Below are positions 1 to 9,100 of a stretch of 64,000 nucleotides of DNA, piece by piece; positions within the stretch are counted from its first letter, which is position 1, and each line of letters opens with the position of its first letter. The stretch covers positions 310,001 to 374,000 of the forward strand of contig CAIYWC010000097.1 of the NCBI GenBank assembly GCA_903929795.1, written 5' to 3'. The position numbers were made by a program, and so were the translations under genes. This DNA comes from an uncultured Myxococcales bacterium (GTDB taxonomy: Bacteria; Myxococcota_A; UBA9042). The notes under the pieces are model-generated. The model did not search any database, was not told the DNA's origin, and worked only from the letters and a program-made list of their open reading frames with translations.

Positions 1-1
1 C

Positions 2-592
2 GGCGACGACTTTCTGGTCGCGCCGTTCACGCAGCCCGGTGGTGTGCGCAAAGTTCTGATTCCAAAGGGACAATGGCTGGATTGGTGGACGCATCAGCCC
101 GTCGGTCTTCCGGGCGCGGCGACGGTGATTGACGTGGCGCTGCCGCTCGCGCAGTCGCCGATGTACGTGCGCGCGGGCGCGCTGATCGCGCTGCTGCGGC
201 CGACGATCGACACGCTGGCGCCGGCGACGGACCCGACGGTGGACAGCTTTGCCGGAAATCCGGGGCGGCTGTACGTCATCGCCACGCCGGGGCCGCCGAC
301 CGCGCGGACGCTGTATGACGGCACGCAGATCGCCACGACGGCGCTGACCGGCTTTGACGCCGCGAACGTGTTCACCACGCAAAAAGGCGATGATTTCACT
401 GCAGATGTCGAGTGGCAATTCTGGCTGGGCGCGACCGCCGCCAAGCCCGTGCCGACGCTTCAGGGCGGTGTCGCGCTGACCGAGAGCCTCGACGACGCGA
501 ACTGGCAGACGTGCAGCAGCTGCTGGCGCTGGGACGCGACGAGCCACACGGCGGACGTGCGGGTCGCGATCGGCGCGGTCTTTACGCTATGA
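2..592 (+). CDS. GH31 family glycosidase, C-terminal part (partial)
   Basis: The reading frame is already open at the window edge and ends at 592, so only the last 196 residues are seen. The first residues (GDDFLVAPFTQPG, then RKVLIPKGQWLDWWT and SPMYVRAGALIALL) match the end of the catalytic barrel and the proximal beta domain of GH31 alpha-glucosidases and alpha-xylosidases, where a 'GDDLLVAPV...R.VYLP.G.W.DFWTG' stretch and a 'P.FVRAGAIIPL' stretch are characteristic. The rest is a beta-rich distal C-terminal domain. The family hydrolyses terminal alpha-linked sugars. The catalytic Asp residues lie upstream of the window, so substrate cannot be judged. The stop overlaps the next ATG by 4 bp (ATGA), suggesting translational coupling. 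Confidence 0.85.
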   Translation, partial: GDDFLVAPFTQPGGVRKVLIPKGQWLDWWTHQPVGLPGAATVIDVALPLAQSPMYVRAGALIALLRPTIDTLAPATDPTVDSFAGNPGRLYVIATPGPPTARTLYDGTQIATTALTGFDAANVFTTQKGDDFTADVEWQFWLGATAAKPVPTLQGGVALTESLDDANWQTCSSCWRWDATSHTADVRVAIGAVFTL

Positions 593-1113
593 GCGACCAC
601 CACGGCATTCCGCGGGCGTTGGGCAAGCCGCGGCGGGACACGGGCCTGCCGCCGGTGGAGCACGTGCAGGAGAGCTGGCTGCTGGAGCTGTTGGGCTGGC
701 AGCTCCACGCGCGGCTGCCGGCGAAGCTGGACCTCCACGGTCACCGCGCGACGCGACCGCCGTGCCTGCTGAACAGTCCAGACGTGTGGATCGGCCTGGA
801 TCTGATGGCGGCGCTGCGGGACTTGCGCAGCCGACCGCGGGCATTTTCGCAGCAGGCAGGGCGCTACGCGGAGCTGATACGCGGCGCGCAGCTGGATGGC
901 AAGCGCGTGCTGCTGGAGCTGGTGGACCCGGACGGCGAACCGAACGAGGCGGATCAGAAGCTCGTGGACGCGCTGGCGAAGTACCTGGACGCGGAGATTC
1001 GCATGCTGGGGCCCGCGGAAATTCAGCGGATTCTCGCGATGGCGCGCTATCCTGACCACCTGTGCGCGCGCAATCCGCTGGCGTGGGCGCACGAACTGGC
1101 GCGGGCGCCGTGA
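589..1113 (+). CDS. Conserved-looking hypothetical protein, 174 aa
   Basis: I do not recognise the family. The ATG at 589 overlaps the TGA of the GH31 gene, and the TGA at 1111 overlaps the GTG of the ThiF-like gene, so the gene sits in a tightly coupled three-gene unit, which is the main argument that it is real. The product is soluble and mixed charge, with no signal peptide or membrane segment. Its C-terminal half (about residues 75-174) looks helical, with regularly spaced Leu/Ala and motifs such as ADQKLVDALAKYLDAEI. The neighbouring adenylyltransferase raises the possibility of a partner or substrate role, but nothing in the sequence shows it. Confidence 0.65.
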   Translation: MSDHHGIPRALGKPRRDTGLPPVEHVQESWLLELLGWQLHARLPAKLDLHGHRATRPPCLLNSPDVWIGLDLMAALRDLRSRPRAFSQQAGRYAELIRGAQLDGKRVLLELVDPDGEPNEADQKLVDALAKYLDAEIRMLGPAEIQRILAMARYPDHLCARNPLAWAHELARAP

Positions 1114-1772
1114 CGCGCGTGGCGCTGGTCGGCTGTGGTGGCCTCGGCGTTCCGGCGGCGTGGACGCTGGCGCTGGGCGGTCAGCGGGCGTTTCGGCTCA
1201 TCGACGCGGACGTGGTGGAGGAGTCGAACCTGCACCGTCAGGTGCTGTACACCACGCCGGATATCGGCCTGCTGAAGGCGGCGCGGTTGGCGGAATTCCT
1301 GCGCGCGCATTTTGGCGCGGACGTGCAAACCGCGGCGACGCGGCTGGATGCGGCCAACGCCGAGGCGCTGCTGGACGGCTGCGCCGCGGTGCTGGAAGGC
1401 AGCGATGACGCGTTGGCGAAGTTTGCCGTGAACGATTGGGCAGTTGCGCAGCCGCGACGCCGCACCGCGGTCATCGCTGCGGCGATAGGCCGGCGCGGCC
1501 AGTGGTTCGCCGTCACGCCAGAGTCGAGCTGCTACCGCTGCCTGTTCGAGGCGCCTCCGCCGCCGGAGAGCCTGTCGACCTGCGCAGTTGCCGGCGTGCT
1601 GGGGCCGGTGACGGGTCAAGTCGGCGGCTATGCGGCGCGCGCACTCTTGCATGCGCTGGCGGGGCAGCCGGACGCCGCGGTTGGCGCGCTGGTGCGGTTC
1701 TCGCCGCGCGGGCTGCTGCGGACACCGGTGGCGGTTGCGGCCGATTGCCTGTGCCAGCTCCACGCTTGCTGA
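1110..1772 (+). CDS. ThiF/MoeB/HesA-family adenylyltransferase (E1-like)
   Basis: The N-terminus has the nucleotide-binding glycine loop (VALVGCGGLGVPAAW), then the acidic strand and the conserved motif IDADVVEESNLHRQVLY, which bind ATP and Mg in ThiF, MoeB and ubiquitin E1 enzymes. These enzymes adenylate the C-terminal glycine of a small sulfur-carrier or ubiquitin-like protein. A CxxC (SCYRC, around residue 140) and a Cys-rich C-terminus (CLCQLHAC) are suited to the usual structural zinc. At 220 residues it is slightly shorter than MoeB (~250) and lacks a rhodanese domain. The GTG start overlaps the upstream TGA (GTGA). No carrier protein gene is adjacent; moeA lies far away at 42921. Cofactor biosynthesis or a peptide-modifying role are both possible. 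Confidence 0.85.
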   Translation: MTRVALVGCGGLGVPAAWTLALGGQRAFRLIDADVVEESNLHRQVLYTTPDIGLLKAARLAEFLRAHFGADVQTAATRLDAANAEALLDGCAAVLEGSDDALAKFAVNDWAVAQPRRRTAVIAAAIGRRGQWFAVTPESSCYRCLFEAPPPPESLSTCAVAGVLGPVTGQVGGYAARALLHALAGQPDAAVGALVRFSPRGLLRTPVAVAADCLCQLHAC

Positions 1773-1836
1773 CTGAAAACGAACACCAAGCCTGGTCTGG
1801 GAGACCGGTTGCATTTCGGACTGGCGCGCCGCGGTT
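1769..1836 (-). repeat. Dispersed intergenic repeat, copy C (inverted)
   Basis: Read on the minus strand, this segment shares the core CAGTCCGAAATGCAAC plus GGTCT, and the tail TGTTCGxTTTxAGTCAG, with the copies that flank dnaE at 30648-30750 and 34430-34536. The tail overlaps the stop codon of the ThiF-like gene. Matches were found by eye; the middle of the element is poorly conserved. Confidence 0.6.
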
Positions 1837-1921
1837 GCGGGCTTGGGTCAGCGGGCCGTGCCAGACGCGCGTGCGGCCCGCTGGTATAGTTGCGTCGATC
1901 CGGGTTAAGCTGCCGCCACCC

Positions 1922-2323
1922 ATGTCGATCCCAACCGGCCACATCCAGCCGAACGTTGAACGCGCGCTTGTGCTCGTCATCGACGATTCCGTGGACGTGG
2001 TGCGGCTGCTGGCGTTGATTCTCAGCGCGACGTGCGACGTGATTTTTGCCACGAACGGCGCGCAAGGCCTGGAGCTGGCGCGCAAGCGCCTTCCGGACCT
2101 CATCTTGCTGGACGTGGAAATGCCCGGCATGGACGGCCGTCAGGTCTGGCGCGCGCTCCAGACCGCGCCGGAGCTGCGGCAGATTCCGGTTGTCTTTGTC
2201 TCGGCGGAGGACCCGCGCCGTCACCCGGAGATGGACGCGGTTGGCTGGATTCGCAAGCCGTTTTCGGCACAAGTCGTGCAAAACGACGTGCAGGGCCGCT
2301 TGCGCCAGGTGCGGCAGCTGTGA
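1922..2323 (+). CDS. Single-domain response regulator (receiver, CheY-like)
   Basis: A 133-residue stand-alone receiver domain. The acidic pair VIDDS near the N-terminus, the phospho-acceptor Asp in LLDVEMPGMDG, the Ser/Thr-type switch position in FVSAED and the Lys in WIRKPF are all present, so it should be phosphorylatable. There is no output domain, so it probably works as a phosphate relay or sink. Its TGA overlaps the GTG of the large hybrid kinase that follows (GTGA), so the two are translationally coupled and very likely partners. ATG 1922 was chosen because it immediately precedes the domain; the frame is open upstream, but that stretch is repeat-containing intergenic DNA. Confidence 0.9.
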   Translation: MSIPTGHIQPNVERALVLVIDDSVDVVRLLALILSATCDVIFATNGAQGLELARKRLPDLILLDVEMPGMDGRQVWRALQTAPELRQIPVVFVSAEDPRRHPEMDAVGWIRKPFSAQVVQNDVQGRLRQVRQL

Positions 2324-5300
2324 TCGAGCCGGCGGAGGGCGCACGCGAGCCGACTGCGGTGCAGCTCGGTCAGGTCGCGCTGACATTTTTCGCGCTGGCG
2401 CTCCTCGCGACCGCGATCCGCATCAGGCCGTACGACCTGACTTTTGTCTGGCCGGCGAACGCGGTCGCCGTCGCGATCCTTGCGCGCAGGCCAGCAGCCG
2501 GTGTCTGGCGGTATGGGGTCGGCATCGGCGTCTCCAGCCTGCTCGCCAACGCGCTCGTCGGTCTGCCATCTGCCGTCAATGTTGCTGCAACGCTTGGAAA
2601 TCTTGTTGAAATCGCCATCAGCGTCGCGCTGATTCGCCGCTGGGCGAGCCGGCGATCCGCAGTCGTCACGCTCGCGAGCGCCACCAAAGCGCTGGCGTTC
2701 ACGTGCCTCGTCGCCGCGCCGCTCGCCGGGAGCCTCGTCGCCACGGCCATGGCGTCCGCGACTGGCGCTCCTTGGCAGAACGCCTTCACGACCTGGGTGC
2801 TCGGCGTCGCGTCGGGCTACAGCCTGCTGCTGGTTCCTGGGCTGGCGGTGCGACGCACCGACCTCCGCGCGCTCGCCCGACCCCGGGTGGCCGCGGAAAT
2901 CGCCGGTCAGGTCCTCCTCCTGGTGCTGATCGTCGCGGTCAGCTGGCAATTCGTGCGCTTTCCGTTCGTGCTGGTCGCCGTTCCCGCCACCTGGTTCGCT
3001 GTGCGCAATGGCCTTGTGCGCGGCGCGTTTGTCGGGCTGCTGGCGATCACGCTGCTCATCGTGTCGCACCGGTTGCACTGGTGGACCATGCCGGCGCGCC
3101 TGGGCGGGCTCGATTCGCAGGCGCTGTGGCTGCCGTCGGTCGCGTTCACGCTGTTTACGGTGCAAGTGGGCCTGATTGCTGATGATTATCGCGCCCAGAC
3201 GCGGCGGCTGATGACCAGCGACCGGCGCGTCACCAGCGTGCTGGAGTCGTCCGCGACGGGATTTGCCGTGACCGATTTTGCCGGCGGCGTGCGGCTGGTC
3301 AACGCCCGGCTGTGCGACCTGCTGCAGCAGCCCCGCGCGGCGCTTCTGGCGCAAAACTGGAAGGATATCCTGCCGCCGCAGGAGGTGGACGAGATCCTTG
3401 GCCGTGCGGCGCAGCTCATCCAAGCGGGCAAGGGCACGTTTGACATCGAGCGCGCCTGGCCTCGACCCGACGGCGTCGTCGCGTGGATCCACATCCGCGG
3501 CGCGATCCTGCCAGACGGCAAAGGCGGCGGCGAGATCGTGCTGCAGTTGGACGACGTGTCGGCGCGGCGCCGGGCGGAAGATCGCGTGCGTCAGGCGTTT
3601 GAGGAGCTGACGACGATCGTGGACCACATTCCCGCGATGATCGGCTATTGGGACGCGGACAACCGCAATCGCTTTGCCAATCAGGCCTATGCGGCGTGGT
3701 TTGGCCTGACCCCGGACCAGCTGCGCGGCCGCCCGTTGCCGGAAGTGCTGGGTGAGCGGCGCTGGGCCGCCGTCGCGCTGCACGTGCAGGCGATGCGCCA
3801 GCTGGAGCCGCGGTCGTTTGAGGGCAAGAACATGGAAACCAATGGCGAAACACGGTTCATGTACGCCACGTATTTGCCCAACGCGGTCGACGGCGTGTTC
3901 CAGGGCTTCTCGGTCATCGTCTCGGATATCACGCCGATCAAGGTCGCGCAGGAGACGCTGGCGCTGGCCAAGGAGCAGGCGGAGCAGGCAAGCCGGCAAA
4001 AAAGTGCGTTTGTCGCCAACATGAGCCATGAAATCCGCACGCCGCTCAACGCGATCCTGAGCGCGGCGTGGCTGCTGGAGCGCCAGGACCTGGAGCCGGA
4101 GCAGCAGAAATACCTGAACCTGATCCGCACCGCGGGCCAGTCGCTACTGGGATTGCTCAATGATGTGCTGGACTTCTCGAAGATCGAGGCGGGCAAGCTG
4201 GAGGTAGTGCCGAGCGAATTTGAGCTGGACGCGGTGCTCGGCAGCGTGAGCGGCCTGATGGTCGCGATGGCGGCGACCAAGCCGCTGGAGCTGGTCGTGC
4301 GCGTCGAGCCCGATGTTCCGCGGTCGCTGATCGGCGACGCGCACCGGCTGCAGCAGGTGCTTGTGAACTTGGTCGGCAATGCGATCAAGTTCACGGCGGC
4401 GGGCGAAGTGGAGCTCTCGGTGGAGCTGGTCCAGCCGCTGACCGACCCGCCGACGCTGCTTTTTGCCGTGCGGGACACTGGCGTTGGGCTGTCGCCGGCG
4501 CAGCAGCAGCGGATCTTTGCGCCGTTTGCCCAGGCAGACGAGTCGATCAGCCGGCGGTTTGGCGGGACAGGTCTGGGGCTGGCGATCACGCGGCGGCTGG
4601 TGGAGGCGATGGGCGGCGACGTCACCGTGGAGAGCGCGCCGGGCCAAGGGGCGCGCTTTGCCGTGGCGCTGCCGCTGCGGGCGCGAGCGGAGCAGTCGAC
4701 GCAGGCCCACGAGACGCCGACGGCGATCCTCGCCGTGTTGGTGGTGGACGACAGCTTGGCAGCGGCGCGCGCGGTCTCGCGGATCGCCGAATCGTGGGGC
4801 TGGATGGCGGACCAGGCGGTCGACGCGGCGCAAGCTTGGACGCTGATTCGGACCCGCCAGCAGCGCCGCCAGCGGTATGACCTCGTGCTGGTGGATCGCC
4901 GCATGCCGGAGACCGACGGCGTGGCGCTGCTCGCCGCCCTGCGCGCGGACCCGTGGACGCGCGCGTGGCCGATTGTGCTCATGGAGCGCGCGGTGGAAGG
5001 CGAGCTGGCGCCGGGCGCGCCAACGGCGGCGGACAGCGTCGTGACCAAGCCGATCCTTGCCGCCACGCTGGCGGACGCGGTCCAAGCGGCTTTCGCGGCG
5101 CAACAGGGCACGGCGACCGCGCCGCCGCGCCACCAGGCCGCCCAGCCGCAGCTGCTGGCGGGCCTGCAGCTGATGCTGGTCGAGGACAACCTGCTCAACC
5201 AGATCGTCGCGCGCGGCGTGCTGGAGCAGGCGGGCGCCAGCGTGGAGGTGCACGCGTCCGGGCTGGCGGCGCTGGCGCGTCTGCGCGCGAGTGCGGCGTT

Positions 5301-6162
5301 CGACGCGGTGCTCATGGACATCCAGATGCCGGAAATGGACGGCTTTGCCGCCGCCCGGGCGATTCGCGCCGAGTTGGGCCTGACGCTGCCGATCGTCGCG
5401 CTGACCGCCGGCGTGCTGCCCGACGAGCGCGCGCGTTGCCTGGAGGCGGGGATGGACGAGTTTGTCGCCAAGCCGCTCGACGTGCCGCAGCTGCTCGCGG
5501 TGCTCGCGACCGTCACGGGGCGCACGCCGCCGCTGGCGCCGCGCCGGTCGCCCATTCCGCCGGCGGCGGGCCGTGCGGACGGACAGCTCTTCGCGCCCGA
5601 CGAGCTCCTCGCCGCGCTGGGCGACAATGCTGAACGTCGCGCGGGATTCCTGGACCTGGTCCGCGCGTTTGTGGCGCACGGCGACGCGCCGCTGACAGCG
5701 GTCCAATTGGCCTGGCAGGCGCACGAATTGCGCGAAGCGGCGGCGCAGCTCCATGCGCTGCGCGGCGCCGTGGGGACGCTGGGCGCGCAGCAGTTTGCCG
5801 TGGCGTGCCGCAAGCTGGAGCACCGGCTCAAGCAGCACCCGGAACGCGTGGAAGTGCAGCAGTTCGACGCCCTGCGCGCGGCGTTGGCGCTGGCCGTGGA
5901 GGCTGCGCGGGCGTGGCTGGCCCAGCAGCCACTGGGGGCGCCGCTGGCGGGTACGCCGGCCGAGTCGTTGCGCACCTGGCTTGGATGGGTGCACGACCAG
6001 GATTTCCGCGCGAGCACCGCCTGGCCCAGCGTCCGGCCGGAACTCGCGGCGCGGCTGCCGGCGGACGAGATGGAAGCCGTCGATGCTGCGATGCAAGCAC
6101 TTGATTTCCCTGCCGTGCTCGCGCTGCTTCGGCCCCTCGGCCTGGACCTGTCGGCCGGCTGA
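2320..6162 (+). CDS. MASE1 hybrid histidine kinase with two REC domains and a C-terminal HPt-like domain
   Basis: A 1280-residue membrane sensor kinase. Residues ~15-290 form a MASE1-type multi-helix membrane sensor (the LTFVWPANAVAVAIL stretch is typical). Two PAS-like domains follow (~300-415, ~427-545). The HisKA domain has the phosphorylated His570 in MSHEIRTPLNA. The ATPase domain (~675-788) contains NAIKF, DTGVGL and GTGLGLAI. Two receivers follow: ~804-925 (Asp in VDRRMPETDG) and ~951-1062 (Asp1000 in LMDIQMPEMDG). A region at ~1108-1180 with LHALRGAVGTLGA resembles an HPt domain with its His. This gives a complete phosphorelay in one chain, with the upstream single receiver as the likely output. 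GTG 2320 overlaps the stop of that receiver. Confidence 0.93.
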   Translation: MIEPAEGAREPTAVQLGQVALTFFALALLATAIRIRPYDLTFVWPANAVAVAILARRPAAGVWRYGVGIGVSSLLANALVGLPSAVNVAATLGNLVEIAISVALIRRWASRRSAVVTLASATKALAFTCLVAAPLAGSLVATAMASATGAPWQNAFTTWVLGVASGYSLLLVPGLAVRRTDLRALARPRVAAEIAGQVLLLVLIVAVSWQFVRFPFVLVAVPATWFAVRNGLVRGAFVGLLAITLLIVSHRLHWWTMPARLGGLDSQALWLPSVAFTLFTVQVGLIADDYRAQTRRLMTSDRRVTSVLESSATGFAVTDFAGGVRLVNARLCDLLQQPRAALLAQNWKDILPPQEVDEILGRAAQLIQAGKGTFDIERAWPRPDGVVAWIHIRGAILPDGKGGGEIVLQLDDVSARRRAEDRVRQAFEELTTIVDHIPAMIGYWDADNRNRFANQAYAAWFGLTPDQLRGRPLPEVLGERRWAAVALHVQAMRQLEPRSFEGKNMETNGETRFMYATYLPNAVDGVFQGFSVIVSDITPIKVAQETLALAKEQAEQASRQKSAFVANMSHEIRTPLNAILSAAWLLERQDLEPEQQKYLNLIRTAGQSLLGLLNDVLDFSKIEAGKLEVVPSEFELDAVLGSVSGLMVAMAATKPLELVVRVEPDVPRSLIGDAHRLQQVLVNLVGNAIKFTAAGEVELSVELVQPLTDPPTLLFAVRDTGVGLSPAQQQRIFAPFAQADESISRRFGGTGLGLAITRRLVEAMGGDVTVESAPGQGARFAVALPLRARAEQSTQAHETPTAILAVLVVDDSLAAARAVSRIAESWGWMADQAVDAAQAWTLIRTRQQRRQRYDLVLVDRRMPETDGVALLAALRADPWTRAWPIVLMERAVEGELAPGAPTAADSVVTKPILAATLADAVQAAFAAQQGTATAPPRHQAAQPQLLAGLQLMLVEDNLLNQIVARGVLEQAGASVEVHASGLAALARLRASAAFDAVLMDIQMPEMDGFAAARAIRAELGLTLPIVALTAGVLPDERARCLEAGMDEFVAKPLDVPQLLAVLATVTGRTPPLAPRRSPIPPAAGRADGQLFAPDELLAALGDNAERRAGFLDLVRAFVAHGDAPLTAVQLAWQAHELREAAAQLHALRGAVGTLGAQQFAVACRKLEHRLKQHPERVEVQQFDALRAALALAVEAARAWLAQQPLGAPLAGTPAESLRTWLGWVHDQDFRASTAWPSVRPELAARLPADEMEAVDAAMQALDFPAVLALLRPLGLDLSAG

Positions 6163-6168
6163 CCCGCG

Positions 6169-9100
6169 CTACTGGACCGTCACAACGGTGCCCGGCGCCT
6201 GCTGGTCGGTCTGCATCGGCCGGTCCGCAAAAATGTCCGCAACGGTCTCTTTTTTCACGGACGGCACGATCGAGACGGCAAGTGCACGTTCTGTCAGGGG
6301 AAATTCTTCCGTGCCCGACCATTGTCCCTCGTTGGACGGTAGGCCGATGGTGTATTTGTAGTGCAGCTGCGTGCCTTTCGCCAGCGGGATGACGATGCTC
6401 CAAATCTGGTCGTTGGCGGTCGCGTCACCCTGCAAGCCATCGTCGCGCAAGGCGATTTTGTTGGGTACCCACGCGGTCTTCATGCCCAGCTTGGGGTCGT
6501 TGCCGGCGATATAGACGATGCCCGTGCCCTTGGGCGGCGGCGGCGTGTTGATGGGGCCGTAACTGTCGATGGCGATTTTCTTTTCCGAGACGTCGCAAGT
6601 GAACGTCACGTAAACGGCGGAGGTCGGATCGTCGACGAATACTTGCGACTGCGCGTTGGGCGCCAGATCGCGCGTCGTGCCGCCGGTGGCGAACAAGAAT
6701 TGCGCTTCGAGCGGATCGCCCGCAACGATGCCGATATCCGTGTAAGGTATGAAGAATTCCACGAGCGTGCCGCCCTTGTTGGGACCGGCGACCTTGCCGT
6801 TGAACGTCGACGGCGCGATCGCCGCCCAGTTCTGCGTGCCGTCGCTTTTGCGCCAAGTGGTCGTTGCGACGCCATTATTCAGATCCAGCCACAGCTCACG
6901 CGCCGCGCCTTTGCCCTTCCACGCGAGCGCGTCGCCATAGCGGGTGAAGAGCGTCGCGGGATCCTCTTGCGTGGTGCCGGTCGTGAGATCCAGCACGTGT
7001 TTTTGCGACAAATAGATGCCCAACGCGCCTGTGGCTTTAGACAAATCAAAGTTATGCTGCACCGCGATGTACACGCCGTCAACCGCGTTGTACGTGCCAA
7101 AACCGTAGTACACGGCGGCAATCCAGTCGTCGGGATTGGCGATCGCACCGGAGGAATCGCTGTCGTAGAAGAAGCCGCCTTTGGTTGTCCATTCGGACTC
7201 GTTGGGTGTGAACATGCCATCCAGCGTCGGCGGCGGCACCATCGGACCCTGCGGTGCTTGGGGCTGGGCCTGGATAATCGGCTTGAAGTCTGGCATCGCG
7301 ATTGTCGGCTTGCCCAGCAGCGTCAGCGCCGCGTTCATATGCGCGTAAGCGCCCGCGAGGTGCGAGCGGAACGCCTGGTCAAACGGTGAATCATTGCCCG
7401 ACGGCGAGGTCTCGTCGCCGCCATACCACCAAAACCAGTCGGAGCCTTCCGCGGCATAAATCTCATCAAAAGCTTTCCACAATTCCCAATCGGACGTTGT
7501 GTGATCCACCGGTTCCGGCGTCTTGGGATCGGGCTGTGCCAGGCCGGAATTGAGCAGATCCATGCGCGCCGTGCGCAAGTATTCCCAGCCGGTATTTTCT
7601 TCCCATTCCCCGATCCAAATCGCGAAATTGCCGTCGATCCAGGAGCCTGGAAACAGCGGTTCGACCTCATTGAACGTGTCCAGCGTGTGCGCGGGCACGT
7701 TGCGCGCGGCGTTGCCCAGCAAGTATTCGCTGCCGGTCACGGTGATGATCTCGCCGGCCGCTTGGCTCTGCATCAAGCTGGAGTAAAGCGCAATGAAGAA
7801 TCCCTTGCCATTGTGTTCCTTGCTAAATGTCTCCCAAGCATTTTCGCCGTCGAGAATCAACGTGATGCAGCGATCCGGGGAGCCAAAAGTCGGTGCCTGG
7901 GCAGCGACGTTGGTGATCAAGTCATTGGCAGCGTCCGTGCCGACCATGTTCTGGTACTTAAAGCCAATATCGTTGGACATGTTGGTGTTGCGGAAATAGA
8001 CGGCCATCGCTTGGGTGGGATCGGTGATGGGTCCGACAGTGGTGTCCGTGTCGATGCGCCATGGCCCTTGTGGCGCGGCGCCGACGTCTGCGCTCGCGCC
8101 GCCGGCTTTCCAGCCCTTGGATGCCGCCAATACCGCCTGATCCGTCGCGACCCATTGGACGCCAAACTTGCGGAAATGCTGGATAACCGCCTCCGCGACC
8201 GAGCCCTCGCCTGGCCACATCCCGCGTGGCGCCTGGCCGAAAATATTCGTGTAAAATGCAACCGCGCGCCCGACCTGGGCCGACGCATCCTGCGGGAATT
8301 GGAAGGGCGGCGAAGGCCGCGGATCGTAAGGCTGACCGTATTGCTCCAGCTCGGTGTCCTGCAGCAGCGGCAAGATCGGATGGTAAAATGGCGTCGTGGC
8401 GATTTCAATTTGGCCAGTGTGCAACGCCGCGTCGTAGAACAGCTTTTGGTGAATCGGGATCACCGCTTTCATGATTTTCACTTCCTCGGCCACGAGCCGA
8501 TTCGCCAGCGCTTCGCTGACTGGCACTTTCAGTGTAAACGTGCCATTGACGGGTGCGGAAGCCGCGATGAGGTCGGTCAGGTCCACGACGTCGCCGGTGG
8601 GCAGCGCGACCGGGCCGTGCAGGAAATCTGGATCAAACCATGCGATTTCAAACCAAATTTTTAGCGCGAGCAGATCGTCTTTCGTCAGCGTCGCCGGGTT
8701 CTTGTTGCGCACGGCGGTGTACGCCGGAAAGCGGTCCATCAGCACCGGCGCCGTCGACACGCACGACCACGGATCCGCGTACAGCAGACCCAGCTGCTTG
8801 GGCGTCGCGCTCGCCGGATCGGGCGTGGGCTGCAGCAGCAGGTCCACCCACGGATCGGTGTGGCCTTGCCATTTTGCCAGAAAACCGGCGGCATCCACGG
8901 TGTTCTTCTTGGTATCCACAAATGGCGCCAGCCGCTCCAGGTAGTACGGAATCAGCTGATTCAGCAGCACCGGCGTGATGTTGATGGTCAGGTGCACATC
9001 CGGATAGCCCTGCAGGATATTCGCCATCGCAAAATAATCTTTGGTTGCATGCTTGCGCACCCAAGGGCTGGTCAGCTGGTCGGCGATCGGGTCCAGGTAC

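Noticed and set aside
1885-1890. TATAGT as a possible -10 box before the receiver gene
   Set aside because: No acceptable -35 box 16-18 bp upstream, so it is not called as a promoter.
3687-6096. Long minus-strand frames under the hybrid kinase gene
   Set aside because: They overlap an unambiguous multidomain kinase and encode Ser/Arg/Ala-rich sequence without recognisable domains.
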